A stretch of 64,000 nucleotides of DNA from assembly GCA_903642325.1 (NCBI GenBank), contig CAHJWM010000001.1, positions 186,001 through 250,000 on the forward strand. Direction: 5' to 3'. This document shows positions 1 to 7,563 of the stretch, piece after piece; the first letter of the stretch is position 1; each line of letters opens with the position of its first letter. Source of the DNA: Myxococcales bacterium (GTDB lineage: Bacteria > Myxococcota_A > Polyangia > Polyangiales > Polyangiaceae). The notes beneath the pieces were generated by a model. That model made no database searches and was not told where the DNA came from. It was given only the letters and a program-made list of their open reading frames with translations. The translations under genes were made by a program, and so were the position numbers.

Positions 1-178
1 TGTCGCCGAGGTTTTGCGTGACCTGTATCGCCTCAAGGCGAATAAGCAGCTGTCCTTCGGGGAACGCCGCATGCTCGACACGGCGCGCACGCTGATCGTG
101 AAAGAAATCGCTATCGCTCGGGCGCAAACCGAAGAGAACGTGCGCAACGAAATCGAATCGATCTTTTTCGCCAACTGA
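1..178 (+). CDS. cdnL: CarD/CdnL-type RNA polymerase-binding regulator, C-terminal part
   Basis: Only the last 58 codons are in the window (frame starts at base 2; TGA at 176-178). The visible segment LRDLYRLKANKQLSFGERRM followed by LDTARTLIVKEIA is the typical C-terminal helical domain of CarD/CdnL proteins. These bind the RNA polymerase beta subunit through their N-terminal Tudor-like domain and stabilise open complexes at rRNA and other promoters. The N-terminal domain lies outside the window, so the short CdnL form cannot be told from longer CarD forms. A hairpin with a T-rich tail follows the stop codon. Confidence 0.85.
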   Translation, partial: VAEVLRDLYRLKANKQLSFGERRMLDTARTLIVKEIAIARAQTEENVRNEIESIFFAN

Positions 179-199
179 CGCGCGGAGACGAACGGAAAT

Positions 200-233
200 A
201 CGCGCGCTCCCACGAGGGGGTGCGCGTTTCTTC
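200..233 (+). terminator. Rho-independent terminator after cdnL
   Basis: An imperfect inverted repeat, acgcgcgctccc / gggggtgcgcgt with loop acga, is followed by tttctt. It starts 22 bases after the cdnL stop codon and lies before the convergent lipoprotein gene. The hairpin is strong, with about two mismatches; the T tract is short. Confidence 0.6.
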
Positions 234-244
234 GTTTGTGTGCC

Positions 245-724
245 TCATGTCCCGCCGTCTACCCGGCGCTGGATCGGCGGCATCAGGGGCAGCTCCAAGA
301 CAACTCGCCAATGCCCGTCCTCCCGCACGCATTTCACCGTGCGCGGCGAGGTCGCGTTCGATTCCCCAAGCACGGTAACTTCCGCCCAATCGCCGTCCGC
401 GCGTGCGCTGAGCTTCTTCGGCCGATACGCCAGCGAAAAGTGCGATGGCGCTATCATCTCTTCCGGGGCGATCTCTCGGCCGGCCACCGCGCTAGCGCGC
501 TTGGCCCGTTCCGCGAGATTGCGACGCGCGTCCGCCCACAAAAGCTCATAGGCCAGGCGGGCGGCGTGGGCGTCACCATGCACGCGCTGCATACGGTCCA
601 TGAATTCTTGCACGACGCGCTCCGGGGTAGAGTCGTTTGCCTCCGCCTCGCAGGCCGCTGGTAGCAGGCAAAGCCCCAACAAGCCGGCCCACATCCCATA
701 CGTTAGCTGCCGCGCCGCGAGCAT
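245..724 (-). CDS. putative lipoprotein of unknown function
   Basis: The 159-residue product starts with a lipoprotein signal: a hydrophobic stretch ending in LLPAAC, the lipobox, around residue 25. The mature part begins with ANDSTPERVVQEFMDRMQRV, a helix-rich start often seen in small alpha+beta lipoproteins with an NTF2/DUF4878-like fold; I infer that fold weakly. The frame is open further upstream, but a longer start would overlap trpS and bury the signal. The ATG at 724 lies 11 bases after the trpS stop; another in-frame ATG at 694 also leaves a signal peptide. The gene probably forms an operon with trpS. No enzymatic motif is visible. Confidence 0.65.
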   Translation of the reverse strand: MLAARQLTYGMWAGLLGLCLLPAACEAEANDSTPERVVQEFMDRMQRVHGDAHAARLAYELLWADARRNLAERAKRASAVAGREIAPEEMIAPSHFSLAYRPKKLSARADGDWAEVTVLGESNATSPRTVKCVREDGHWRVVLELPLMPPIQRRVDGGT

Positions 725-734
725 TGCTATTAGC

Positions 735-1739
735 TCAACCGAGCGAACGGCTGGTGAGGCCCATGGCGTGGTGCACTTCACGAAGTGTGCTTCGTGCGAT
801 GCCATGCGCGCGCTCCGCGCCGTCTTGCAGAACATTCAGGACGCGCCGCGGGTCTTTACGGAGCTCGGCGGACTTCTGGCGAAATGGCGTCAGCTCCCGG
901 ACGATAGCGTCGCGCAGGCGCATCTTGCACTCCCCGCAGCCGAGCGCGCCCGAACGGCAGGTCGCGTCGATCTCCGCCAGTGCCGGGGGCGCAGTAAACG
1001 CCGTGTGCATCGTGAAAATGTTGCAAATCTCCGGTCGCCCCGGGTCGCCGAGGCGGACCTTGAGTGGGTCGGTGAACGCGCTTTTCAGCTTCTTTTCGAC
1101 CACCCTTGGTTCGTCGTCGAGCTCGATCGCATTGCCGCGCGACTTACTCATCTTGGATTTCCCATCGATGCCCAGGATCCTCGGCGTGCTCGAGAGGAGG
1201 GGCTTTGGCTCCGGAAAGACCGCCCCATAACGGGCGTTGAACTTCCGACAGATTTCGCGCGCCAGCTCCAAATGCTGCACCTGATCATCGCCGACGGGAA
1301 CGACGGTGGCTTTGTACAGGAGCACGTCCGCCGCCATCAAGATTGGATACGTGAAAATGCCGGCATTCACGTTCTGTTGGTGTTGCTCGCTCTTCTCTTT
1401 GAACTGGGTCATGCGGCCCAAGTCACCCATGGGCGTGACGGACCCAAGGTACCACGCAAGCTCCATGTGCTCGGGCACGTCGCTCTGAATGAAAATCGTG
1501 CAGCGCTCCGGGTCGAGACCCGCTGCAATATAAGCAATCGCCGTCTCCAAGATCCGCGACGGCATCTGCTTCACGTCGTACTCGATGGTCACCGCGTGAG
1601 CGTCCACCACGCAAAACAGTGCCTCATACGTGCCCTGGTCGAGCAGATTGACCCAACCCTTCAAGGCGCCGGAGTAATTGCCGACGTGCAGCCCGCCGGT
1701 CGGCTGCATCCCAGAAAAAATGCGCGCACGCTCACTCAT
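735..1739 (-). CDS. trpS: tryptophan--tRNA ligase
   Basis: This class I aminoacyl-tRNA synthetase charges tRNA-Trp. The 334-residue product has the usual size and both signature motifs: the HIGH-like PTGGLHVGNY near residue 13 and KMSKS (SKMSKSRGN) near residue 196. The segment GDDQVQHLELAREI, typical of bacterial TrpRS, is also present. The frame runs 57 bases further upstream, but the ATG at 1739, giving MSERARIFSGMQPTG, matches the family start. The gene is divergent from the methyltransferase gene, with 88 bases between them, and is followed closely by the lipoprotein gene. A long open frame on the opposite strand (600-1835) is its shadow. Confidence 0.97.
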   Translation of the reverse strand: MSERARIFSGMQPTGGLHVGNYSGALKGWVNLLDQGTYEALFCVVDAHAVTIEYDVKQMPSRILETAIAYIAAGLDPERCTIFIQSDVPEHMELAWYLGSVTPMGDLGRMTQFKEKSEQHQQNVNAGIFTYPILMAADVLLYKATVVPVGDDQVQHLELAREICRKFNARYGAVFPEPKPLLSSTPRILGIDGKSKMSKSRGNAIELDDEPRVVEKKLKSAFTDPLKVRLGDPGRPEICNIFTMHTAFTAPPALAEIDATCRSGALGCGECKMRLRDAIVRELTPFRQKSAELRKDPRRVLNVLQDGAERAHGIARSTLREVHHAMGLTSRSLG

Positions 1740-1827
1740 GACTGGTTTCACGTACCCGCCGGAGCCGGCGACGGCAAGGGCGCGAATTTGGCCCACGTGC
1801 GCGGCCCCCAGTTACGATCCGAAAACG

Positions 1828-2862
1828 ATGCATAGCGAGACGAACCGGGTGCGGCTTTCGTGGCCTGGCAAGCGTGAGCCGGCTCGGACGAGCCGCGCGA
1901 GCTTGCGCTGTGAAAAGCCGGCCGAGCAAGGCTTCGAGCTGATCTCCGGAGACAACCTATGCGCTCTTCAGGCGCTCGCTTGCCGCCCGTCACGTTTCGC
2001 GTTGGCCTACCTCGACCCGCCATTCCTAACCGGACGCGAACACGTTCAGGTCGGCCGCGAACGCAATGGCGCGGGCGACCTGGTGCGCACGATCACGCCG
2101 GCCTTCGACGACCGCTGGGACAGCCTAGAATCGTATTTGACCGCGCTCGGCGATCGCATCGCCGCCGCCCGCGAGCTCTTGACGGACGACGGCTGTCTCG
2201 TGCTCCACGTGGACCCCAAGACCAGCCACTACGCCAAGGTGTTGTGCGACGAGATCTTCGGTCAGCGCGCCTTTGCCAGCGAGATCGTTTGGCGCTATCG
2301 GCGCTGGCCAGCCAAAACCAGGAACTTTCAGCGCGTTCACGACGTTTTGCTGCGCTACCTCAAAAACCCCGCGGCGGAGCCGCGCTTTCGGCAACTTTAC
2401 GAACCGTTGGCCCCCTCGACGCTCGCCACGTGGGGCGAAAGTAAGCAACGCGCCGTGCTCGACGCCGATGGACGCAGACGCTGCTCGAGCAAATCACTGG
2501 TCAAAACCGCGGGCGCGCCCATGGGCGACGTTTGGGAAATCAGCATCGTGGCTCCGGTCGCCCGCGAGCGCACGGGGTACCCCACGCAAAAGCCCGAGGC
2601 GCTGTTGCAACGCTTGCTCGAGGCATGTACCGAGCCAGGCGACGCGATCCTCGACCCATACCTGGGCAGCGGCACCGCGCTGTCGGTCGCAGCTCGCCTG
2701 GGCCGCATCGGTACCGGCATCGACGCCAATCCCGGCGCCCTCAAAATCGCTCGCGAGCGTTTGGAGGCGCTCGGCCTGAGTCCCGGACACGCCACGGCGC
2801 ACGGCCGAAAGGAAAGGGGTCCCGCCGCCCCTCGCTCGAGCGGCAAGCTCCGCGTCGCCTGA
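1828..2862 (+). CDS. site-specific DNA methyltransferase, beta class (N4-cytosine/N6-adenine)
   Basis: The 344-residue protein has motif IV DPPF (YLDPPFLTG, residues 63-66) near the N-terminus and the AdoMet-binding motif I (DPYLGSGTALSVAARLGR) near the C-terminus. It also has the YPTQKPEALLQRLL segment usual in this family. That motif order defines beta-class amino-methyltransferases. No restriction endonuclease or specificity subunit lies nearby: trpS is on the left and a foldase gene on the right. It is therefore probably an orphan methylase, with a role in epigenetic marking rather than defence (inference). The start at ATG 1828 is chosen because upstream codons are the antisense of trpS. 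The target sequence cannot be read from the protein. Confidence 0.88.
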   Translation: MHSETNRVRLSWPGKREPARTSRASLRCEKPAEQGFELISGDNLCALQALACRPSRFALAYLDPPFLTGREHVQVGRERNGAGDLVRTITPAFDDRWDSLESYLTALGDRIAAARELLTDDGCLVLHVDPKTSHYAKVLCDEIFGQRAFASEIVWRYRRWPAKTRNFQRVHDVLLRYLKNPAAEPRFRQLYEPLAPSTLATWGESKQRAVLDADGRRRCSSKSLVKTAGAPMGDVWEISIVAPVARERTGYPTQKPEALLQRLLEACTEPGDAILDPYLGSGTALSVAARLGRIGTGIDANPGALKIARERLEALGLSPGHATAHGRKERGPAAPRSSGKLRVA

Positions 2863-2920
2863 CTCGGCGCCTTTGCCGGCTAAGCGCCGGGCGTCGAGAA
2901 AGCCACTAAGCTTGGCAACC

Positions 2921-3910
2921 ATGACGAGGCGAAACCGATGGGCAGGACCGGCCGCGGTCGTGATCGCGTTCTGCGCCCCAGCGGTCTTCGCCGCTGACGA
3001 AAAGCCCGTTGCCCGCGTGGGGGCCGAAACCGTGACCGCTCCGGCGTTGGCGCGCCGCATCGCGAGGCTGCCCGACTTTCAGCGTGATGCGCTGGCTGCG
3101 AGCCCCGACGCTCTGAAGCGCCGCGTGCTCGAGACAATGGTCGTGCCGGACTTGTTGTACGCCCAGGAGGCCGCACGCCTCAAGCTCGCTGAGCGGCCTT
3201 CGCTGCAGAGTCGACTGCGTGAGCTGTTACGGCTGGCGATGGACCACGAGCTGCGCCAAGAAAGCCGTGCTCGCGCGCCGGTCACCGCCGACGATATTCG
3301 CAGCTATTTCGAGGCCAATAAGGCGCGTTTTGACACGCCGAGGCGCCTGCACCTGTGGCGCATCCTAAGCGATGACGAGGCTTTGGCCAAAAGGATCATC
3401 GCCGATGCCAAGACCGCGGATGGCGTGCAGCGCTGGAGTCAATACGCGCGCGACAACTCGCTCGACAAGGCGACACACCTGCGCAATGGGGACCTGGGGT
3501 TCGTGCACGCAGACGGCAACACCGACACGCCGACGCTGCGCGTCGATCCGACGTTGTTCGCCGCTGCCGATGCGCTGAGCGACGGCGAGGTTTCGCAAGA
3601 GCCCATCAAAGAGGGCCTGCACTGGGCCGTGATCTGGCGGCGGGGCAGCATGAAGGCGGTCGAAAGGACGGTCGAGCAGGAGCAAGGCTCGATTCGACAG
3701 GTGCTGGAACGCGAACGATTAGAACGGGCGCGTGAGCAGCTCCTGGAGCGACTGCGCGCAAGCTACGTGAGCCGAGTCAACGAAGCCGCGCTCGAAACCC
3801 TGCGCTTCGATGCCGACGGGCGGCCAACTCACGAGATAACCGACAGGCCCGGGCACGCCGCCCCCGCCGGCTCGAGCGTGCCCGAAGCGAGTGAACGCGG
3901 CACGCGCTGA
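2921..3910 (+). CDS. periplasmic peptidyl-prolyl isomerase, SurA/parvulin-like
   Basis: The 329-residue product has a Sec signal peptide (arginines, then a hydrophobic core ending AVFA before ADEKP). A SurA/PrsA-type N-terminal region follows (VARVGAETVTAPALARRIAR) with a long helical segment. The parvulin-like domain spans about residues 120-250, including FDTPRRLHLWRIL, NGDLGFVHADG and LSDGEVSQEPIKEGLHWAVI. It probably assists folding of outer-membrane or exported proteins. The start at ATG 2921 puts the signal peptide at the N-terminus; the open frame extends 48 bases upstream. It follows the methyltransferase by 58 bases. The C-terminal 40 residues are low-complexity and poorly conserved in the family. 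Confidence 0.85.
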   Translation: MTRRNRWAGPAAVVIAFCAPAVFAADEKPVARVGAETVTAPALARRIARLPDFQRDALAASPDALKRRVLETMVVPDLLYAQEAARLKLAERPSLQSRLRELLRLAMDHELRQESRARAPVTADDIRSYFEANKARFDTPRRLHLWRILSDDEALAKRIIADAKTADGVQRWSQYARDNSLDKATHLRNGDLGFVHADGNTDTPTLRVDPTLFAAADALSDGEVSQEPIKEGLHWAVIWRRGSMKAVERTVEQEQGSIRQVLERERLERAREQLLERLRASYVSRVNEAALETLRFDADGRPTHEITDRPGHAAPAGSSVPEASERGTR

Positions 3911-3918
3911 CCCGACGC

Positions 3919-4335
3919 TCAAGGTTTGGGCTCCGGCAATGCATAACCGAATTGCTTGAGAACACCGCGAAAGGTGCGGTCCTCGTCGCGCGCGCGCTGT
4001 TGATAAACAAGAAATTTTTCTGCCTCGCCGCGTGTGGCCGCGTCGGCGGCTCGCTCGTAATTCTCGAGGACTAGGAGCAAGTGCGGATGCGCCTGGACCA
4101 CTTCTTTCGGAACCAAAATATTCTTTGCCGCATCCAAGCGCGCGTCGGCAAGCTTGTGAATCAGCTCGGCCAGCTCTTTGTCGTTGATGCGCGCGCGCAA
4201 GTAGTCCCCTTCGGTGCTCGCTTGGGCGAGCAGCAGCGCGGCGCTGTTCAAATAAGTGCCGGCCCACGCCGAGCTGACGACGAACAGCCATGCCCACGAT
4301 AGACCGAAGACCGCCCGGCGGCTCGGCATCATCAC
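3919..4335 (-). CDS. small exported protein of unknown function
   Basis: The 138-residue product has an N-terminal signal sequence (RRAVFGLSWAWLFVVSSAWAG) and a largely alpha-helical mature part (YLRARINDKELAELIHKLADARLDAAKNI...). I recognise no family. The start reads GTGATGATG; the GTG at 4335 overlaps the rnc stop codon and the ATGs at 4332 and 4329 are equally possible. The gene is therefore translationally coupled to rnc. It converges with the foldase gene, with only 8 bases between the stop codons. Confidence 0.7.
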   Translation of the reverse strand: MMMPSRRAVFGLSWAWLFVVSSAWAGTYLNSAALLLAQASTEGDYLRARINDKELAELIHKLADARLDAAKNILVPKEVVQAHPHLLLVLENYERAADAATRGEAEKFLVYQQRARDEDRTFRGVLKQFGYALPEPKP

Positions 4336-5027
4336 GGAGCCTCCGCAGCCTGAGCAAGCAGGTCGGGGCGCTCCAAGGCCGCGCTTGCCGCGGCACGCTC
4401 GGCGGCGCGCTTGGAGCGGCCGGTGCCCTCGGCCAACAGGCGTGTGCCCTGCATGACGCCGACCCGAAACCAGCGCTGATGTGCAGGCCCGCCGGCTTCG
4501 ATTAGCTCATAGGTCGGGGCATCGCTGCCAATGGCTTGCAGCCGTTCCTGAAGCTCACTCTTGGGATCGCGCGTGCCGTCCCGTTCCAACGCCTGCAACT
4601 CGTCGTCGACGACGCGCTGACAGGCCACACGCGCCCCGTCCAACCCCACATCCAAATACACAGCCGCGATCAGCGCCTCGACCGCGTCCGCTAACACATT
4701 GGTGCTCTCCCGAAGACCTGCAGCGCCCGCTCCACGCCCTAAACGAAGATCTTGCGCGAGCTCCTCTTTGCGCGCCCAGGCCGAGAGCGCCTCGGCATTG
4801 ACGAGCTGCGCACGCATTCGCGTCAGCGCGCCCTCATCCGCGTCCGGAAATCGTGCGCAAAGGAGCTCACTCACACAAAAGCCGAGGACGGAGTCGCCCA
4901 AAAATTCCAACCGTTGGTTGTGGCGCGTGCTCCGCTGCTCGTTGGCAAAGCTCGGGTGAGTGAGAGCCTCCTCTAGATGCGGCGCTTCTGCGGACAATCC
5001 GAGAAGCTCTGCGATGCGTTCGGTCAT
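4332..5027 (-). CDS. rnc: ribonuclease III
   Basis: This double-strand-specific endoribonuclease acts in rRNA maturation and mRNA turnover. The 231-residue protein has the catalytic signature NQRLEFLGDSVLG (residues 37-49) and the second acidic cluster in LADAVEALIAAVYLD (about 113-127). A C-terminal double-stranded-RNA-binding domain follows (PKSELQERLQAIG ... EGTGRSKRAAERAAASAAL). Length and domain order are standard. The usual partner era is not adjacent; instead a small exported protein gene overlaps its stop codon. Confidence 0.97.
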   Translation of the reverse strand: MTERIAELLGLSAEAPHLEEALTHPSFANEQRSTRHNQRLEFLGDSVLGFCVSELLCARFPDADEGALTRMRAQLVNAEALSAWARKEELAQDLRLGRGAGAAGLRESTNVLADAVEALIAAVYLDVGLDGARVACQRVVDDELQALERDGTRDPKSELQERLQAIGSDAPTYELIEAGGPAHQRWFRVGVMQGTRLLAEGTGRSKRAAERAAASAALERPDLLAQAAEAP

Positions 5028-5158
5028 CGGTGCGGCTATTTCGCCTGAGGCTAGCGGATGGCTCGATCGAGGAACACGTCATCCTTTGACACATTGCGTT
5101 ACCACCGGCCCTCGAGCGCCGCCGCTGCTCGTGATTTGCCATAAGCTATGATGGTCGC

Positions 5159-5824
5159 GTGCTTCGGCTCAATGCCTGCCCGTTTTGCCGTTCGCTTTAT
5201 GCGCGCGGCGAGGCCGCCCAGTGCCCCGATTGCGGCGTGAAGCTAGTACCCATGGAAAGCCTGCCGGAATCCTTGGATGTCGCCGCGGACGAGCTCGAAG
5301 CGGGTGACGTGGTTCGGCCCGAGCAGCGGCGTCTGCCCTGGAATTACTTTGGCAGGGGTCGCGGCGCGCTGCTTTTGATCGCTGTGCTGGGCATGGCCGC
5401 CTTCTTCGCGCCTTGGGTCGAGCTGCGCATGCCGGAGGAGTCAGTGCGGAGCGGTTTCGACCTAGCGCGCGGTCGCGCTGGTTGGCTCTGGGGCGGGGTC
5501 GCGGCGTGGCTCGTGATGCTGCCGCTGATCTGGACACGGCGAACGATCGAGCATTTGCGCGGGGTACGCCTCGTGAGTGCGCTATTCGCCGCGACGACCT
5601 TGATCGAGGTCAGCATGCTGCTCACCATCCCGCCGCACCCCCAACACCACATGCCGCTCGACTTCACGTGGCGGTGGGGGATTTTTGCAAGCTTGACTTT
5701 CAGCGCGCTGGGAGTGCTGAGCGCGCTCCGCCTGGGCGGGAAGCTCGCGAATTTGCCTCGGATTGTCACCGATATCGCGAGCCCGGATGTCGCCGAGACG
5801 AGCTCGGGAGAGACCTTGCACTGA
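5159..5824 (+). CDS. membrane protein with N-terminal zinc ribbon
   Basis: The 221-residue protein begins with two knuckles, CPFC and CPDCG (residues 7-10 and about 22-26), that look like a zinc ribbon. A short acidic linker follows, then about four hydrophobic segments (ALLLIAVLGMAAFFAPW; WLWGGVAAWLVMLPLIW; VSALFAATTLIEVSMLL; WGIFASLTFSALGVLSAL). It starts with GTG at 5159. Its downstream neighbour, also a membrane protein with paired cysteines near the N-terminus, is 45 bases away, so the two are likely co-transcribed and may work together. The function is unknown. Confidence 0.75.
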   Translation: MLRLNACPFCRSLYARGEAAQCPDCGVKLVPMESLPESLDVAADELEAGDVVRPEQRRLPWNYFGRGRGALLLIAVLGMAAFFAPWVELRMPEESVRSGFDLARGRAGWLWGGVAAWLVMLPLIWTRRTIEHLRGVRLVSALFAATTLIEVSMLLTIPPHPQHHMPLDFTWRWGIFASLTFSALGVLSALRLGGKLANLPRIVTDIASPDVAETSSGETLH

Positions 5825-5869
5825 GCTCGTAGTTCGCCGTGCAAGACGCGACATGCTACCCGAAGGGGC

Positions 5870-6697
5870 ATGGTGAAGCGCGCCAGCGCCGATATTCGGC
5901 CTTCAGGGCGTCCGCCGCACGACGACTCTCTATTCGATTTCGTCGAAGTACCCGCGACGGTCGTGTGCGCCACCTGTGGGGACCCCGGGTGCGCGGGCTG
6001 CGCTCCTGACGACCGCACCAATGCCTCCGGGGTCATTGCAATCATTCCGTGGGAGCGGCCTGGTCTCGGTTTCTTTCGACGGCTTTGGCAAACGTCGACC
6101 TTGGCAACGGTTCACGCGCGCACTTTTTTCGGCGCGCTTCCGGACGGCGACGTCTCTCCGGCCCTGGCTTTCGCGCTCGTGTGCGAAACCATCGCGGTGA
6201 CCGGCCTCGGGCTTGCCGGCGGACTTTTAGCGCTCGTTTTTCTGCCGAGCTTGCCTCGCCTGATGCTGCAGGACCCAGAGCTCCGCCGACTGGTGCTCCG
6301 GGGGACGGTCTCCGGCATTTTCGTATTGATGTTCGCCATGGTGAGCGTGCACGCAGCTCACGGCATTGCCCTGGACATTGCGGCGCGCCGCTTCGGAGGC
6401 CGGAGACCGGGGCGAGGTTTGCGCTTCGGACTCTACGCTTGCGGCTGGGACTTGATTACTTTGCCCTTTGGATTGCTGACCACGGCATTGGTCGAAGGCT
6501 TGGCGGCGGCGCGGCGGGCGGCTCCCCTCGGCTTGACCGCGCCGTTGCAGGCTGCCGAGGCGTACTTGATGGGATGGCACGGTTTGACGCCCGAAACGGC
6601 CCGCCTTGCCGGACGCAGAGCCGCCTATTTTACGGCAGTTCCGCTTCTGATCATCCTGTCGGCGGGCGGGCTCTTGGTTTCGCTCGCGCTGCGCTGA
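5870..6697 (+). CDS. membrane protein with N-terminal Cys cluster
   Basis: The 275-residue protein has a cytoplasmic N-terminus with CATCGDPGCAGC (residues about 33-44), a likely metal-binding knuckle. The rest carries about four hydrophobic segments (LAFALVCETIAVTGLGLAGGLLALVF; GIFVLMFAMVSVHAAHGIAL; LYACGWDLITLPFGLLTTALV; AYFTAVPLLIILSAGGLLVSLAL). The histidine- and aspartate-bearing helices recall Yip1-like membrane proteins, but I cannot confirm that. It is the second gene of a pair with the zinc-ribbon membrane protein upstream. AAGGGG precedes the ATG closely, and GTG at 5873 is an alternative start. Confidence 0.75.
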   Translation: MVKRASADIRPSGRPPHDDSLFDFVEVPATVVCATCGDPGCAGCAPDDRTNASGVIAIIPWERPGLGFFRRLWQTSTLATVHARTFFGALPDGDVSPALAFALVCETIAVTGLGLAGGLLALVFLPSLPRLMLQDPELRRLVLRGTVSGIFVLMFAMVSVHAAHGIALDIAARRFGGRRPGRGLRFGLYACGWDLITLPFGLLTTALVEGLAAARRAAPLGLTAPLQAAEAYLMGWHGLTPETARLAGRRAAYFTAVPLLIILSAGGLLVSLALR

Positions 6698-6809
6698 GCG
6701 AGGCACTCCGTCGAGGCGAGGGCCACAAGACAGTTCCCCAGGCCGGGCTGCGGACCGCTAGAATCCCGTCACTTTGCCCGACGTCGAATTTTATCTGCGC
6801 ACAAGCGCC

Positions 6810-7307
6810 GTGCTGCGGCCTTTTCACATCGTGCTCGTCGAGCCAGAAATTCCGCCGAATACCGGCAACGTAGCTCGGCTTTGCGCCGCGACTTTGTGCC
6901 CACTGCATCTGGTCGGAAAGCTCGGCTTTAGGATTGACGAGCATGCCGTGCGTCGTGCGGGCCTCGACTATTGGCACCTAGTCGAAGTCATTCGGCACGA
7001 GACACTGCTCGAAGCCGAGCAGCGCGTGGCATCTTTCGATCCCGAGCGTCCCGCGAAAACTTGGCTCTTTAGCGGACACGCGAGGCGCAGCTATCTGGAC
7101 GCGAAATTCGAGCGCGGCGACGCCCTGGTCTTCGGCAAAGAGAGCGTTGGCCTGCCGCGGTCCCTGCTGGAAGAGCGCGCTGGACAGGTGATTGGCATCC
7201 CCATGCCGGGCCACGTGCGCTCGCACAATCTTGCCAATTCGGTTTCGATAGCCTTGTATGAAGCGCTCCGCCAAATTGGCGCGCTGGCGTTGAAGTTGCC
7301 AGAATAG
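6810..7307 (+). CDS. trmL: tRNA (cytidine(34)-2'-O)-methyltransferase, TrmL-like
   Basis: This SPOUT-family methylase modifies the wobble base of certain leucine tRNAs. The 165-residue product begins MLRPFHIVLVEPEIPPNTGN, matching the TrmL/YibK start. It carries RRAGLDYW and the knot-forming motifs LVFGKESVGLP and IPMPGHVRSHNLANSVSIALYE. The start is uncertain: GTG at 6810 fits the family best, while the frame also opens at TTG 6774 (12 extra residues). It lies 112 bases after the membrane-protein pair and converges with the PATAN-J-TPR gene. Confidence 0.93.
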   Translation: MLRPFHIVLVEPEIPPNTGNVARLCAATLCPLHLVGKLGFRIDEHAVRRAGLDYWHLVEVIRHETLLEAEQRVASFDPERPAKTWLFSGHARRSYLDAKFERGDALVFGKESVGLPRSLLEERAGQVIGIPMPGHVRSHNLANSVSIALYEALRQIGALALKLPE

Positions 7308-7563
7308 CCTAGGCCTGGGGACTGAGCCCGAGTCAAAAAACGATCAACGTTGGCTCCGCCTGGCTGAAGTCTGAATGCACACTGTGGGTGCCGCCGGCCA
7401 CGACGACACCCGTGCGCGGAGCGGTGTTCCGAACGTGGCCTTGCGGAACAGCACCTGGTAGTAGCTACGAGTCGGCCCGGGCCGCCTGCCGCTCGGAGTA
7501 TGGGGCAACACGCTCGGGCGGGTCGACGTCACGCAGATGGTCGTCACGCGCGGCGGCTGAACG

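Noticed and set aside
600-1835. 411-codon plus-strand frame opposite trpS
   Set aside because: It is the antisense of trpS, which has complete HIGH and KMSKS motifs; the plus frame has no protein-like pattern.
2201-2216. Additional parS site in the methyltransferase gene (tccacgtgga core)
   Set aside because: Only the central palindrome matches; about 11 of 16 positions agree, similar to chance for GC-rich DNA.
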